A stretch of 12,689 bases of DNA from Thiocapsa sp. UBA6158 (GTDB lineage Bacteria; Pseudomonadota; Gammaproteobacteria; Chromatiales; Chromatiaceae). Positions within the stretch are counted from its first letter, which is position 1. The number at the start of each line of letters is the position of its first letter. The position numbers and the translations under genes were made by a program. The stretch lies in assembly GCF_002423035.1 (NCBI RefSeq), contig NZ_DIUM01000138.1, forward strand, positions 35,134-47,822. Direction: 5' to 3'. The notes beneath the pieces are model-generated. The model made no database searches, was not told the DNA's origin, and saw nothing but the letters and a program-made list of their open reading frames with translations. Shown one piece after another: positions 1-6,547 of the stretch.

Positions 1-521
1 ACGGCTACGCCTCCGACATCACCCGGACCTTTCCCGTGAACGGACGCTTCAGCGCGGCCCAGCGCGAGCTCTACGAGCTGGTGCTCGAGGCGCAGGTCGC
101 GGCGATCGGCAAGGCCAAGCCGGGCAATCTGTGGAACGAGCCGCACGACGAGGCGGTCAAGGTCTTGACCAAGGGCCTGATCCATCTCGGCCTGCTCAAG
201 GGTAAGCTCGCCGAGCTGATCAAGGAGGAAGCACACAAGCCTTACTACATGCACCGCACGGGGCATTGGCTGGGGATGGATGTCCACGACGTCGGAAGCT
301 ACAAGCAGAAGGGCGCATGGCGACCCTTCGAGCCCGGGATGGTGTTGACGGTGGAGCCCGGACTCTATTTAACCGACTCGGATGCGATCCCGGAGCCTTA
401 TCGACGCATCGGGATCCGCATCGAGGACGATGTCCTGATCACGGAGTCGGGCAACGAGATCATCTCGGCCGCGGCACCGAAGGATCCCGATGCGATCGAA
501 TCCCTCATGGCGGGCGATTAA
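1..521 (+). CDS. pepP: Xaa-Pro aminopeptidase (aminopeptidase P), C-terminal part, cut by the window start
   Basis: This cytosolic metallopeptidase of the M24 (pita-bread) family removes N-terminal residues that precede proline. The frame is open from base 3 and encodes 172 residues of the catalytic domain. Visible two-metal ligands are the Asp in YASDITRTFPV (bases 15-17), the His in TGHWLG (264-266), the Glu in VEPGLY (354-356) and the Glu in GIRIEDD (423-425). A second conserved His lies in MDVHDVG. The first metal Asp and the N-terminal domain are upstream of the window. The gene precedes ubiH and ubiI, the same order as in Escherichia coli, which supports the calls of all three. Its TAA stop (519-521) lies inside the left terminal repeat of the element at 518-606. 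That element, with a hairpin and T7 run after the stop, separates it from ubiH. The family call is near certain. Confidence 0.96.
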   Translation, partial: GYASDITRTFPVNGRFSAAQRELYELVLEAQVAAIGKAKPGNLWNEPHDEAVKVLTKGLIHLGLLKGKLAELIKEEAHKPYYMHRTGHWLGMDVHDVGSYKQKGAWRPFEPGMVLTVEPGLYLTDSDAIPEPYRRIGIRIEDDVLITESGNEIISAAAPKDPDAIESLMAGD

Positions 522-606
522 ACCGCGCCCGGCGCGGTATGCGATGTTTTTTTGGGTGGGATCGGCCCCGGCAGGCTTGACGACCGTTGGAGCTTGCGCG
601 GTTTAA
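518..606. repeat. TTAA-ended inverted-repeat element, copy 1
   Basis: An 89-bp element whose ends are perfect 10-base inverted repeats, TTAAACCGCG at 518-527 and CGCGGTTTAA at 597-606. It starts on the last base of the pepP Asp codon, so its TTAA supplies the pepP TAA stop. Inside the left end is a short hairpin, with arms at 522-528 and 532-538, followed eight bases later by seven T residues (547-553). An ACCGTTGG segment lies just before the right end, similar to the same place in the copies at 10525 and 10737. A second copy starts only 21 bp further on. There is no coding capacity. I do not recognise a named family. A mobile non-autonomous element is inferred. Confidence 0.8.
522..553 (+). 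terminator. Possible intrinsic terminator or attenuator after pepP
   Basis: A GC-only core hairpin (ACCGCGC at 522-528 paired with GCGCGGT at 532-538, loop CCG) is followed by eight bases and then seven T residues at 547-553. The gap before the T run is longer than in a classical terminator, so termination may be weak. If it works, ubiH and ubiI would need their own promoter. The hairpin is built from the end of the repeat element. Confidence 0.4.
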
Positions 607-627
607 GAGATTAAAAAAGATATCATT

Positions 628-713
628 TTAAGTCGCGTCTGCGCTTAGGATTATGGATGCACCCAACGCCGAGTTCGGTCGCAAGCGAGCACCTCGCCCT
701 GGACGCGGTTTAA
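628..713. repeat. TTAA-ended inverted-repeat element, copy 2
   Basis: An 86-bp element with ends TTAAGTCGCGTC (628-639) and GACGCGGTTTAA (702-713), which pair at 10 of 12 positions. It fills most of the pepP-ubiH gap. A 21-bp AT-rich spacer (607-627), which contains TATCAT at 621-626, separates it from copy 1. The right end stops 14 bp before the ubiH start codon, so the ubiH leader mRNA would be largely element-derived. A promoter in the AT-rich spacer is possible, but no good -35 box is seen. Confidence 0.78.
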
Positions 714-727
714 CAGGCAAGCAAACC

Positions 728-1966
728 ATGCACGAATACGACCTGGTGATTATCGGTGGAGGCCTGGTGGGCGGCAGCCTGGCCTGCGCCCTGTCCGGCT
801 GCGGTCTGCGGATCGCGGTCGTTGAGGCGGTGTCGGCCTCCGCCGAGCACCAGCCGAGCTACGACGAGCGCGTCATTGCCTTGTCTTGGGGCAGTCGCCG
901 GATCCTCGAAGCGATCGGCGTCTGGCCGGACATCGCCCCCGAGGCAGAGCCGATTCGGCAGGTCCATGTCTCCGATCGCGGGCATTGCGGGTTCACACGG
1001 CTCGGTCCGGACGATGCGGGTGTGGAGGCACTCGGTTACGTCGCCCCGGCGCGCGTGATGGGGGCTGCCATACGCACCGCACTCGCCGTGTCTCCCGATG
1101 TCGAGCTGCTCTGCCCGGCACGACTCTCGGAGCACCGCATCGTGGCCGACCGGGTCGAGCTCGAGGCGCGCCTCGGGGAGGAGCGGCTACGTCTGAGCAC
1201 CCCTTTGCTGGTGGCGGCCGACGGAGGCGACTCTGCGGTGCGCCGACAGCTCGATCTCGAGACCCGAGACGAGCGCTACGAGCAGGACGCCGTCATTACG
1301 ACGGTCTCGCCCGATCGCCCGCGCACCGGTGTGGCCTTCGAGCGCTTCACCGCCACGGGGCCCTTGGCCTTGCTGCCGATGACCGGCGGGCGCTACTCCG
1401 TCGTCTGGACCTGTCGTCGCGACGAGACAAGCGACTTGCTGGCGCTCTCGGACGAGGCATTTCTCGGCCGTCTCCAGGCGCGCTTCGGCTACCGACTCGG
1501 ACGCTTTCTCCAAGTCGGCCCGCGTCGCGCCTATCCCCTGAAGCTGGTGCTTACGCGCAACCCGGTGCAGCCGCGTGTCGTGCTGATCGGCAACGCGGCA
1601 CACACGCTCCATCCGGTGGCGGGCCAAGGTTTCAACCTCGGTCTGCGCGACGTCGCCGCCCTCGCCGAGGTCATCGCCCAAAGCGCCCGCGCGGGTGCTG
1701 ATCTCGGTGGTCCGGCGGCACTCTCGGACTATCGGGCCTGGCGCGGGTCGGATCAGCCGAGCACCGCACGACTGACCGACCTGCTTGCCCGCCTCTTCGT
1801 CAACCCCTGGACGCCGCTGCGGCTCGCACGCAATGCGGCCATGCTGGGTTTGGATCTCGTCCCCCCGGCGCGCCACCGCGTGGCGCAGCGGTTCATGGGC
1901 GTGGGCGGGCGCTTGCCACGTCTCGCCTGCGGGGTCCCTTTGGAGAAGGTCGATGCACGAAACTGA
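728..1966 (+). CDS. ubiH: 2-octaprenyl-6-methoxyphenol 4-hydroxylase, UbiH
   Basis: An FAD-dependent aromatic hydroxylase of the UbiH/UbiF/VisC family, acting in aerobic ubiquinone synthesis (ring C4 hydroxylation in the E. coli scheme), probably in the membrane-associated Ubi complex. The protein is 412 residues. An N-terminal Rossmann motif GGGLVG (residues 10-15) binds FAD, the ADGG motif (164-167) contacts FAD/NAD(P)H, and GNAAHTLHPVAGQGFNLG begins at residue 288. The Asn at 289, where most relatives have Asp (GDAAH), is typical of UbiH and separates it from ubiI next door. The frame stays open upstream to an ATG at 653, but that part lies in the repeat element and does not resemble the family. 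The start at 728 puts the FAD motif at the usual place, with a weak AGGCAAG behind it. It overlaps ubiI by 14 bases. Confidence 0.94.
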   Translation: MHEYDLVIIGGGLVGGSLACALSGCGLRIAVVEAVSASAEHQPSYDERVIALSWGSRRILEAIGVWPDIAPEAEPIRQVHVSDRGHCGFTRLGPDDAGVEALGYVAPARVMGAAIRTALAVSPDVELLCPARLSEHRIVADRVELEARLGEERLRLSTPLLVAADGGDSAVRRQLDLETRDERYEQDAVITTVSPDRPRTGVAFERFTATGPLALLPMTGGRYSVVWTCRRDETSDLLALSDEAFLGRLQARFGYRLGRFLQVGPRRAYPLKLVLTRNPVQPRVVLIGNAAHTLHPVAGQGFNLGLRDVAALAEVIAQSARAGADLGGPAALSDYRAWRGSDQPSTARLTDLLARLFVNPWTPLRLARNAAMLGLDLVPPARHRVAQRFMGVGGRLPRLACGVPLEKVDARN

Positions 1967-3215
1967 GTCCATGTCGTCACGCATTCCGGACATGACGGCG
2001 TCGCAGGGGCCTCTGTACGACCTGCTCGTGGTCGGCGGCGGAATGGTCGGCGCCGCACTCGCCCGCGCCTGTTCCGGCAAGGGGCTGCGGATCGCGGTCA
2101 TCGAGACCCGTGCGCCGCAGCGCGATTGGCCGGCGGGGGAGATCGACCTGCGTGTCTCGGCCTTGAGTCGGGCGAGTCAGCGGATCCTCGCGCGTTTGGG
2201 CGCGTGGGAGCGCATCGCGGCGCTCGGCGCCAACCCCTATCGCAAGATGTGTGTGTGGGATGCACTCGGCGGCGGGAGCATCCATTTCGATGCCCAATCG
2301 CTCGGGGAGCCCGATCTCGGGCACATCGTCGAGAACCGGGTGATACAGCTCGCACTTTGGGAAGCCTTGGAGTCCTCGCCCGACATCCGGCTCGTCTGCC
2401 CGGCATCCATCGTCGAGATCGATCGCGCGGAGACCGCGTCGCGGGTGGTGCTCGGTGACGGGCAGGTCATCGCGGGTCGGCTGCTGGTCGCCGCGGACGG
2501 GCGCGATTCGCTGGTGCGCGAGCTCTCGGGTATCGAAACCGAAGGCCGGGATTACGACCAGCGTGCAATCGTCGCCAACGTCCTGCCGCAGGAGTGGCAT
2601 CAAGAGACCGCTTGGCAGCGCTTCCTGCCGACCGGGCCGCTGGCTCTGCTGCCCTTGGCCGACGGGCGCTGCTCGATCGTGTGGTCCGCCACCGACGAAC
2701 GTGCCGCCGAGCTGCTGGCGATGAGCGATGCCGCCTTTTCGGCGGCCCTCACCGATGCCTCCGAAGCACGGCTCGGCGCACTCGTCGTGGAAGGGCCGCG
2801 CGCGGCCTTTCCGCTTCGACTCCAGCATGCCAAGCAGTACGTCCTGCCGGGATTGGCCCTCGTCGGCGACGCCGCCCACGCGGTCCATCCGCTCGCCGGA
2901 CAGGGTGTGAACCTGGGGTTTCTCGACGCCGCCGAGCTGGCCGCGGCAATCGATCTTGCGCTGAATCGTGGACGCGATATCGCGGGCCTCTGGGCACTGC
3001 GTCATTACGAACGGGCGCGCCGCGGCGACAACACCGCTATGCTCGCCGCGATGGATCTGATCAAACGGACCTTCAGCAACGAAGTGCCGCCGATCGCTGC
3101 AGTGCGCAGCCTCGGGTTGACCCTCACCGACCGAATCGGCCCGATCAAGTCACTCTTCATGGAGCGTGCGCTCGGGTTGGGGAGCGATCTGCCGCCGCTT
3201 GCGCGCCCGCTCTGA
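1953..3215 (+). CDS. ubiI: 2-octaprenylphenol hydroxylase, UbiI (VisC)
   Basis: The second FAD hydroxylase of ubiquinone synthesis, which in E. coli adds the C5 hydroxyl. The protein is 420 residues: FAD-binding GGGMVG at 28-33, an AADGRDS motif mid-protein, and GDAAHAVHPLAGQGVNLG from residue 305. The C-terminal stretch, with ERARRGDNTAML and a closing LGSDLPPLARPL, fits VisC/UbiI better than UbiF. The start at 1953 is chosen because GGAGAAGG (1942-1949) lies just upstream and because it overlaps the ubiH stop, implying coupled translation. ATGs at 1971 and 1995 are less likely alternatives and would remove a nonconserved 6-14 residue lead. The ubiH-ubiI pair looks like an old duplication kept in order after pepP. 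UbiF or a broad-specificity hydroxylase such as UbiL/UbiM is possible but less likely. Confidence 0.9.
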   Translation: MHETESMSSRIPDMTASQGPLYDLLVVGGGMVGAALARACSGKGLRIAVIETRAPQRDWPAGEIDLRVSALSRASQRILARLGAWERIAALGANPYRKMCVWDALGGGSIHFDAQSLGEPDLGHIVENRVIQLALWEALESSPDIRLVCPASIVEIDRAETASRVVLGDGQVIAGRLLVAADGRDSLVRELSGIETEGRDYDQRAIVANVLPQEWHQETAWQRFLPTGPLALLPLADGRCSIVWSATDERAAELLAMSDAAFSAALTDASEARLGALVVEGPRAAFPLRLQHAKQYVLPGLALVGDAAHAVHPLAGQGVNLGFLDAAELAAAIDLALNRGRDIAGLWALRHYERARRGDNTAMLAAMDLIKRTFSNEVPPIAAVRSLGLTLTDRIGPIKSLFMERALGLGSDLPPLARPL

Positions 3216-3317
3216 CCCGTGGCCGCGCGACACGCCTATCGGTATCGCATCTCTCGGATGCGCGCGCTTCGAAAGCCGCACGCTAGACTTGACTTAATCC
3301 ATCGGTTTTCTTGTTGT

Positions 3318-3401
3318 TTAAGCCGCGTCAGGCACGACATTGCGAGTTGCGTGGCGCTGCGTATCCCACAAGGCCCAGGTGCTGCACGAGACGCGGCTTA
3401 C
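3318..3401. repeat. TTAA-ended inverted-repeat element, copy 3
   Basis: An 84-bp element with ends TTAAGCCGCGTC (3318-3329) and GACGCGGCTTAC (3390-3401), pairing at 11 of 12 positions. Only the outermost base of the right TTAA is altered. The G in AAGCC and the C in GGCTT are compensating changes against the usual AAACC/GGTTT, so pairing is retained. Just inside the left end, AGGCACGAC matches the copy at 10525 (CGGCACGAC), evidence that the interiors share ancestry. It lies in the ubiI-pfp gap, about 100 bp past the ubiI stop. Confidence 0.75.
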
Positions 3402-3457
3402 TCGGCATGCTTTTTCCGCTCCGATCGCTTACCCTTTGCAGTGCTGGCACCGCCTGA

Positions 3458-3694
3458 TCATCCCTGCCGAGATTTTCGTTTTGGCGGCCGATCCGGTGCC
3501 GGTTCTTCTGCAAACACTCTAAACAGATGGGAACCGGCGTCGAGGAACACGACGACCTTGCCGAGTGTGCCGTCGCCCAGCTCCGCGCGCAGGCCGAGGA
3601 TGTCGCCGAGCAGCGCGGGAATCTGTCTGCCTGCAAGCGCCGAACGCACACCGGGAACCCACTCACTGCATCGTCGGGCAATCGCACCGATACC
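3458..3694 (-). pseudogene. Possible unrecognised gene remnant antisense to the pfp leader
   Basis: On the minus strand a frame is open from just after a stop at 3695-3697 down to 3458, about 78 codons. It contains a protein-like stretch around PALLGDILGLRAELGDGT followed by LGKVVVFLDAGSHLFRVF. In the middle its codons mostly end in G or C, like real genes here. There is no ATG (only an in-frame GTG at 3649), no clear ribosome binding site and no family I recognise. The opposite strand also reads open, so the signal is ambiguous. It may be the tail of a decayed gene or chance. Confidence 0.22.
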
Positions 3695-3727
3695 TCACGA
3701 CAAGCACCTAGAGACAAGGGGACAGAC

Positions 3728-4981
3728 ATGACAGCCAAGAATGCCTTTTACGCACAATCCGGCGGCGTCACCGCCGTCATCAACGCCTCGGCGTGCGGCG
3801 TGATCGAAACCGCGCGGCTTCACTCGGTGCGGATCGGCAAGGTTTACGCCGGACGCAACGGCATCATCGGGGCCCTGACCGAGGACCTGATCGACACCGG
3901 TCGCGAGTCCGACGAGGCGATTGCCGCGCTGCGCTACACGCCCTCGGGCGCGTTCGGCTCCTGCCGCTACAAGTTAAAGAGCCTGGAGGCCAACAAGCGC
4001 GAGTACGAGCGTCTGATCGAGGTCTTCAAGGCCCACGAGATCGGCTACTTCTTCTACAACGGCGGCGGCGATTCAGCCGATACCTGCTACAAGATCTCCC
4101 AGCTCTCCGAGACCATGGGCTATCCGGTCCAGGCCATTCACGTCCCCAAAACGGTCGACAACGATCTGCCGATCACCGACAACTGCCCGGGCTTCGGCTC
4201 GGTCGCCAAGTACATCGCCACATCGACCCTGGAGGCCTCGTTCGACGTGCGCTCCATGGCCAAGACCTCGACCAAGATCTTCGTGCTCGAGGTGATGGGT
4301 CGCCATGCCGGCTGGATCGCTGCAGCGGGCGGCTTGGTGGAGGATCACGGCATCCCGGTGATGATCCTGTTTCCCGAGATCGAGTTCGACCAGGAGCGCT
4401 TCCTCGCCGCGGTCCGGAAGAAGGTCGAGCAGCACGGTTACTGCACCATCGTGGTCTCCGAGGGCGCGAAATATCCCGACGGGCGTTTCCTCGCCGAGCA
4501 GGGCACGCGCGATGCCTTCGGTCATGCCCAGCTGGGCGGGGCGGCGCCGGTCGTGGCCAATATGATCAAGGATGCCACCGGCTACAAGTTCCATTGGGCG
4601 GTCGCCGATTATCTGCAGCGCGCGGCCCGTCATCTGGCCTCCAAGACGGACGTCGAACAGGCTTATGCGATGGGTCGGGCCGCGGTCCAATTTGCCCTGG
4701 AGGGGCACAACGCCATCATGCCGACGATCAAGCGCGTCAGTCAGGACCCCTATCGCTGGGAGGTCGGCGAGGCGCCGCTGTCGCAGGTCGCCAACGTCGA
4801 GAAGTTCATGCCGCGTGAATTCATCTCCGAGGACGGTTTCGGGATCACGCCGGTCTGCAAGGAGTATCTGATCCCGCTGATCCAGGGCGAGGACTATCCG
4901 CCCTTCGAGAAGGGGCTGCCCAAGTACGTCACGCTCAAGAACGTGGCGGTCGAGAAGCGGCTGCCGGCGTTCGAGATCTAA
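3728..4981 (+). CDS. pfp: Pyrophosphate-dependent 6-phosphofructokinase
   Basis: Catalyses the reversible conversion of fructose 6-phosphate plus PPi to fructose 1,6-bisphosphate plus Pi in the cytosol, serving both glycolysis and gluconeogenesis. The protein is 417 residues, similar in length to other proteobacterial PPi enzymes and longer than the roughly 320-residue ATP-PFK. The N-terminal QSGGVTAVINA (10-20) forms the phosphoryl-donor site. GGGDSAD (112-118) carries Asp115 where ATP enzymes have Gly. PKTVDNDL (140-147) carries Lys141, and the pair Asp/Lys marks PPi use. Asp144 is the catalytic base region and EVMGRHAGW (188-196) binds the sugar phosphate. The ATG at 3728 has AAGGGG six bases upstream and begins right at the conserved domain, whereas the frame open further upstream is nonconserved. 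The next gene, ppa, also uses PPi. Confidence 0.95.
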   Translation: MTAKNAFYAQSGGVTAVINASACGVIETARLHSVRIGKVYAGRNGIIGALTEDLIDTGRESDEAIAALRYTPSGAFGSCRYKLKSLEANKREYERLIEVFKAHEIGYFFYNGGGDSADTCYKISQLSETMGYPVQAIHVPKTVDNDLPITDNCPGFGSVAKYIATSTLEASFDVRSMAKTSTKIFVLEVMGRHAGWIAAAGGLVEDHGIPVMILFPEIEFDQERFLAAVRKKVEQHGYCTIVVSEGAKYPDGRFLAEQGTRDAFGHAQLGGAAPVVANMIKDATGYKFHWAVADYLQRAARHLASKTDVEQAYAMGRAAVQFALEGHNAIMPTIKRVSQDPYRWEVGEAPLSQVANVEKFMPREFISEDGFGITPVCKEYLIPLIQGEDYPPFEKGLPKYVTLKNVAVEKRLPAFEI

Positions 4982-4983
4982 GG

Positions 4984-4998
4984 GGCTCGGAACGAGCC
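4984..4998 (+). terminator. Small hairpin just after the pfp stop
   Basis: GGCTCG (4984-4989), loop GAA, CGAGCC (4993-4998) form a perfect 6-bp GC-rich stem three bases after the stop. No T run follows directly; only TTTT occurs, at 5023-5026, beyond a repeat block. It could end or protect the pfp transcript. Termination efficiency cannot be judged from the sequence. Confidence 0.35.
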
Positions 4999-5019
4999 AG
5001 CCGCCAGCCGCCAGCCGCC
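4999..5019 (+). repeat. Three tandem copies of AGCCGCC
   Basis: The heptamer AGCCGCC is repeated exactly three times, followed by AGC and TTTT. The block is noncoding, directly after the pfp hairpin. The 7-base period does not match codons, and no coding frame uses it. The copy number of such repeats often varies between strains by slippage; this is an inference. Confidence 0.8.
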
Positions 5020-5055
5020 AGCTTTTACCTGCTCGTCCTCAGCTATTAGCTATCT

Positions 5056-5090
5056 GCAGGAAGCAGGAGGCCGGAGGCAGGAGGCAGGAT
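5056..5090 (+). repeat. Five tandem 7-base units, consensus GCAGGAG
   Basis: Units at 5056, 5063, 5070, 5077 and 5084 read GCAGGAA, GCAGGAG, GCCGGAG, GCAGGAG and GCAGGAT. This is a second, different heptamer array 36 bp after the AGCCGCC block. Between them lies a near-palindromic AGCTATTAGCT at 5041-5051. The units are too short and unspaced for CRISPR repeats. Confidence 0.8.
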
Positions 5091-5184
5091 CCGCTCAACG
5101 ATCGAATGCTCCTCGATCTCGGGCGCACCCCGGCTGCGGCTCAATCCGCGCACGATCATTGGGATTTCCCGGCATCCGATGGGC

Positions 5185-5190
5185 TACAAT
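5185..5190 (+). promoter_or_regulatory. Possible -10 box for ppa
   Basis: TACAAT in the context GGGCTACAATCGG lies 97 bp before the ppa start and matches the sigma70 -10 consensus at five of six positions. The best upstream TTGGGA (5159-5164) is 20 bp away, too far for an ideal -35, so the promoter is tentative. It would give ppa transcription independent of pfp. Confidence 0.35.
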
Positions 5191-5286
5191 CGGGATCATT
5201 CAACCCGACATCGCCAACGCGACCCGCCGTGTATCGGCGATCCGGTTGTGTCTCGGCGATCCCATCCGTACCACAGAGGCTGACCC

Positions 5287-5835
5287 ATGGATCCAAAGCG
5301 AGTCCCGCGCGGCGATAATATTCCGAGCGAAATCAACGTCATTATCGAGATACCCTCGCATGCCGAGCCGGTCAAGTACGAGATGGACAAGGCGACCGGC
5401 GCCATGTTCGTGGATCGCTTCATGTCCACGGCGATGCATTATCCCTGCAACTATGGCTATGTGCCGAACACCTTGTCCGCGGACGGCGACCCGGTCGACG
5501 TCATCGTGGTCACGCCCTATCCGCTCATCTCTGGCTCCGTCATCAAGTGCCGTCCGATCGGCGTACTCAAGATGACCGACGAGTCCGGAGATGATGCCAA
5601 GATTCTGGCGCTTCCGATCGACAAGCTCTTCAAGGGCTACCGCGAGATCGAGAGTTTCCGCGACATGCCGGCCCATCTGCTCGACCAGATTTCACATTTC
5701 TTTGAGCATTACAAAGATTTGGATGAGGGGAAGTGGGTCCGTGTCATGGGCTGGGGCGGCCGTGAAGAAGCGCGCGAGGAGATCATGGCCAGCGTGAGAA
5801 TGTTCGAAGAGGCACCGGAGAAGCCGGCGTTCTGA
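5287..5835 (+). CDS. ppa: Soluble inorganic pyrophosphatase, family I
   Basis: Hydrolyses PPi to two phosphates in the cytosol, pulling biosynthetic reactions forward. The protein is 182 residues (E. coli enzyme 176). With a one-residue shift, all the classical active-site positions are visible: Glu21, Lys30, Glu32, Arg44, Tyr56, Asp66, Asp68 and Asp71 in DGDPVD, Asp98, Asp103, Lys105, and Tyr142-Lys143 in HYKD. AGAGG at 5275-5279 is seven bases before the ATG, a good ribosome site. The spacer to pfp is 305 bp and carries heptamer repeats and its own possible -10 box, so the two genes need not form one operon. A full active site beside a PPi-consuming kinase implies competition for PPi unless expression or activity is regulated. 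Confidence 0.97.
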   Translation: MDPKRVPRGDNIPSEINVIIEIPSHAEPVKYEMDKATGAMFVDRFMSTAMHYPCNYGYVPNTLSADGDPVDVIVVTPYPLISGSVIKCRPIGVLKMTDESGDDAKILALPIDKLFKGYREIESFRDMPAHLLDQISHFFEHYKDLDEGKWVRVMGWGGREEAREEIMASVRMFEEAPEKPAF

Positions 5836-5844
5836 TGCGACCGT

Positions 5845-5869
5845 CGCTCGCCTCGCCTCGGGGCGAGCG
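5845..5869 (+). terminator. Strong hairpin after ppa
   Basis: CGCTCGCCTCG (5845-5855) and CGGGGCGAGCG (5859-5869) pair over 11 positions with one G-T wobble and a CCT loop, nine bases past the ppa stop. There is no T run, so it is either a Rho-assisted stop or an mRNA 3' stabiliser. It lies before moaC and suggests moaC starts a separate unit. Confidence 0.42.
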
Positions 5870-5971
5870 CTCGACAAGGCGTCTCGGTCGGGCCATTCAC
5901 CGGGATTCGCGTCGTCGACCCATGTCGGTGACTTTGCCGACCCTTCACGCCCTCCACTCCGCGGATCGCAG

Positions 5972-6547
5972 ATGCCGTTGACACATTTCGACGAGACGGG
6001 TGCGGCCCATATGGTGGACGTGGGCGAGAAGGCCGTCACCAAACGCCGTGCCGTTGCGGAGGGGAGCATCCGGACGGAGCCTTCCACGCTTGCACTGATT
6101 CTGAGCGGCGAGCACCGCAAGGGCGATGTGCTCGGCGTTGCGCGGATCGCAGGGATCATGGGTGCCAAGCGCACCGCCGATCTGGTGCCCTTGTGTCATC
6201 CGCTGAGTCTGACCCGGGTTGCCGTCGAGCTGGAGCCGCGCGCCGAGACCTCGAGCGTCTATTGTTCCGCCACCGTCGAGACCATAGGTTCCACCGGGGT
6301 CGAAATGGAGGCGCTTTGCGCGGTACAGATCAGTCTCTTGACCATCTACGACATGTGCAAAGCGGTGGATCGGGGCATGAGTATCGAAGGTGTGCGATTG
6401 CTCGAAAAGGAGGGAGGGCGGTCCGGCCTTTGGGTCCGGGGCCTGGCGTCTGCCGGTGACTGCGATCCGGATGCGGGCGATCACTGTATAGATGATCCCG
6501 CTCGAGTTGACTCGGACGCGGACGTCGCATCAGGTAGAACGCGATGA
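5972..6547 (+). CDS. moaC: Cyclic pyranopterin monophosphate synthase, MoaC
   Basis: Second step of molybdenum cofactor synthesis: converts the cyclic GTP derivative made by MoaA to cyclic pyranopterin monophosphate, as a hexamer in the cytosol. Key residues are in place against E. coli with a one-residue shift: Lys50 in HRKGDVLG, His76 in PLCHPLSLT, Asp127 and Lys130 in YDMCKAVDRGM. The family core ends at GGRSGLWVR (148-156). Here 35 more residues follow (Asp-rich, with two Cys), making 191 in all where about 160 is usual. This tail has no recognised domain. The stop overlaps the next start as ATGA (6544-6547), so the tail seems to reach the hemerythrin gene and may couple translation. The ribosome site is weak. 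No moaA, moaB, moaD or moaE is nearby. Confidence 0.95.
   Translation: MPLTHFDETGAAHMVDVGEKAVTKRRAVAEGSIRTEPSTLALILSGEHRKGDVLGVARIAGIMGAKRTADLVPLCHPLSLTRVAVELEPRAETSSVYCSATVETIGSTGVEMEALCAVQISLLTIYDMCKAVDRGMSIEGVRLLEKEGGRSGLWVRGLASAGDCDPDAGDHCIDDPARVDSDADVASGRTR

Larger units (their letters stand above)
3216..3727. other. Gap between ubiI and pfp (512 bp)
   Basis: No plus-strand gene is supported here. The gap holds element copy 3 (3318-3401), a possible minus-strand gene remnant (3458-3694) and the pfp ribosome binding site (AAGGGG at 3716-3721). A TTGACT at 3289-3294 resembles a -35 box, but nothing convincing sits at -10. No terminator with a T run is seen after ubiI. Confidence 0.6.

Noticed and set aside
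369..380. TTTAACCGACTC inside pepP as a further element end
   Set aside because: Only the TTAACCG core matches, it lies in a conserved coding stretch, and there is no partner end at the right distance.
653..727. Upstream extension of ubiH to an ATG at 653
   Set aside because: These 25 codons lie in element copy 2, do not resemble the family, and push the FAD motif too far from the N-terminus.
1953..1966. ubiH-ubiI overlap as a possible frameshift or fusion
   Set aside because: Both proteins are full length with complete motifs, and a 14-base overlap with a good ribosome site is ordinary translational coupling.
1187..2101. Long minus-strand open frame opposite ubiH and ubiI
   Set aside because: It lies wholly opposite two clearly conserved genes. 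Long antisense frames are expected in high-GC DNA, and the translation has no recognisable motif.
3289..3320. Promoter starting with TTGACT before pfp
   Set aside because: No acceptable -10 lies 16-19 bp downstream, and the candidate runs into the element end more than 400 bp before pfp.
3443..3462. Sigma54-like TGGCAC site upstream of pfp
   Set aside because: The GG is not followed by GC at the required -12 position; TC is found instead.
5056..5090. Heptamer arrays as a possible CRISPR
   Set aside because: Units are 7 bp and contiguous, with no spacers and no cas genes.
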